Positions 23,596 through 23,597 of a stretch of 23,597 nucleotides of DNA are shown in pieces. Below the pieces are notes generated by a model. The model ran no database searches. It had not been told where the DNA came from and was given only the letters and a program-made list of their open reading frames with translations. Location: assembly GCA_958445065.1 (NCBI GenBank), contig CAUCQW010000031.1, positions 1-23,597 of the forward strand, given 5' to 3'. This stretch comes from an uncultured Collinsella sp. (GTDB lineage Bacteria > Actinomycetota > Coriobacteriia > Coriobacteriales > Coriobacteriaceae). The position numbers and the translations under genes are program-made. Position 1 is the stretch's first letter. Each line of letters begins with the position of its first letter.

Positions 23596-23597
23596 CG

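Noticed and set aside
23543..23597. tRNA gene 3' end as integration target
   Set aside because: The 53-bp repeat cannot be folded into a T arm and acceptor stem and has no CCA-type end; Tn916-type integrases do not need tRNA targets.
1..23597. CRISPR array, rRNA or tRNA genes, insertion sequence transposases
   Set aside because: No regularly spaced repeats, structured RNA genes or transposase motifs were seen on either strand.

Overview
The window looks like a stretch of a GC-rich Coriobacteriia chromosome, most likely Collinsella or a close relative. This is inferred from codon and GC character, from the abundance of 6-phospho-glycosidase/PTS genes, and from the intergenic palindromes; no rRNA, tRNA or other taxonomic marker is present. 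Positions 127-16121 look chromosomal, 16182-16244 is a broken chromosomal gene, and about 16224-23595 looks like an acquired, partly decayed module ending in a Tn916-type integrase.

Region 1 (1-6375, mostly minus strand): an amino-acid ABC importer (binding protein, permease, ATPase) followed by an M20 metallopeptidase in one probable operon, then an aldose 1-epimerase-like gene and an acidic single-pass membrane protein of unknown function. The binding-protein gene has lost a normal export signal; its 5' end lies inside a 41-bp imperfect inverted repeat that also looks like an intrinsic terminator.

Region 2 (6376-16121): two intergenic palindromes, an MFS efflux transporter, and two paralogous alpha-glucoside phosphotransferase cassettes facing each other tail to tail. 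Cassette 1 (plus strand, 8102-11910) is GH4 hydrolase - EIICB permease - RpiR regulator. Cassette 2 (minus strand, 15073-12103) is GH4 hydrolase - EIICB permease with a divergent RpiR regulator (15372-16121). In each, the permease would import and phosphorylate a disaccharide using EIIA made elsewhere, the GH4 enzyme would cleave the phosphorylated sugar, and the RpiR protein would sense a sugar phosphate. The two hydrolases differ in the family signature (CDMP versus CDQP), suggesting different substrates.

Region 3 (16182-23595): the first 14 codons of a low-molecular-weight protein tyrosine phosphatase stop abruptly after the P-loop arginine, marking a junction. Beyond it come about 700 bp without a recognisable gene, an ABC-F ATPase with its ribosome binding site inside a hairpin, and an integrative-element backbone: unknown ORF, small conserved element gene, FtsK/TcpA-type coupling ATPase, HUH-type Rep with helicase domain, and integrase. 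The backbone carries three apparent lesions (in-frame TAA, in-frame TAG, and a shortened Walker A), while the integrase is intact.

The most striking structural signal is a perfect 53-bp inverted repeat at the two ends of the window (1-53 and 23543-23595). The right copy contains the last ten codons and the stop of the integrase. This fits attachment sites in opposite orientation, either a recombinase-invertible 23.5-kb segment or two related insertion sites in inverted orientation. An assembly break at a repeated att site would also explain it, and the sequence alone cannot separate these.
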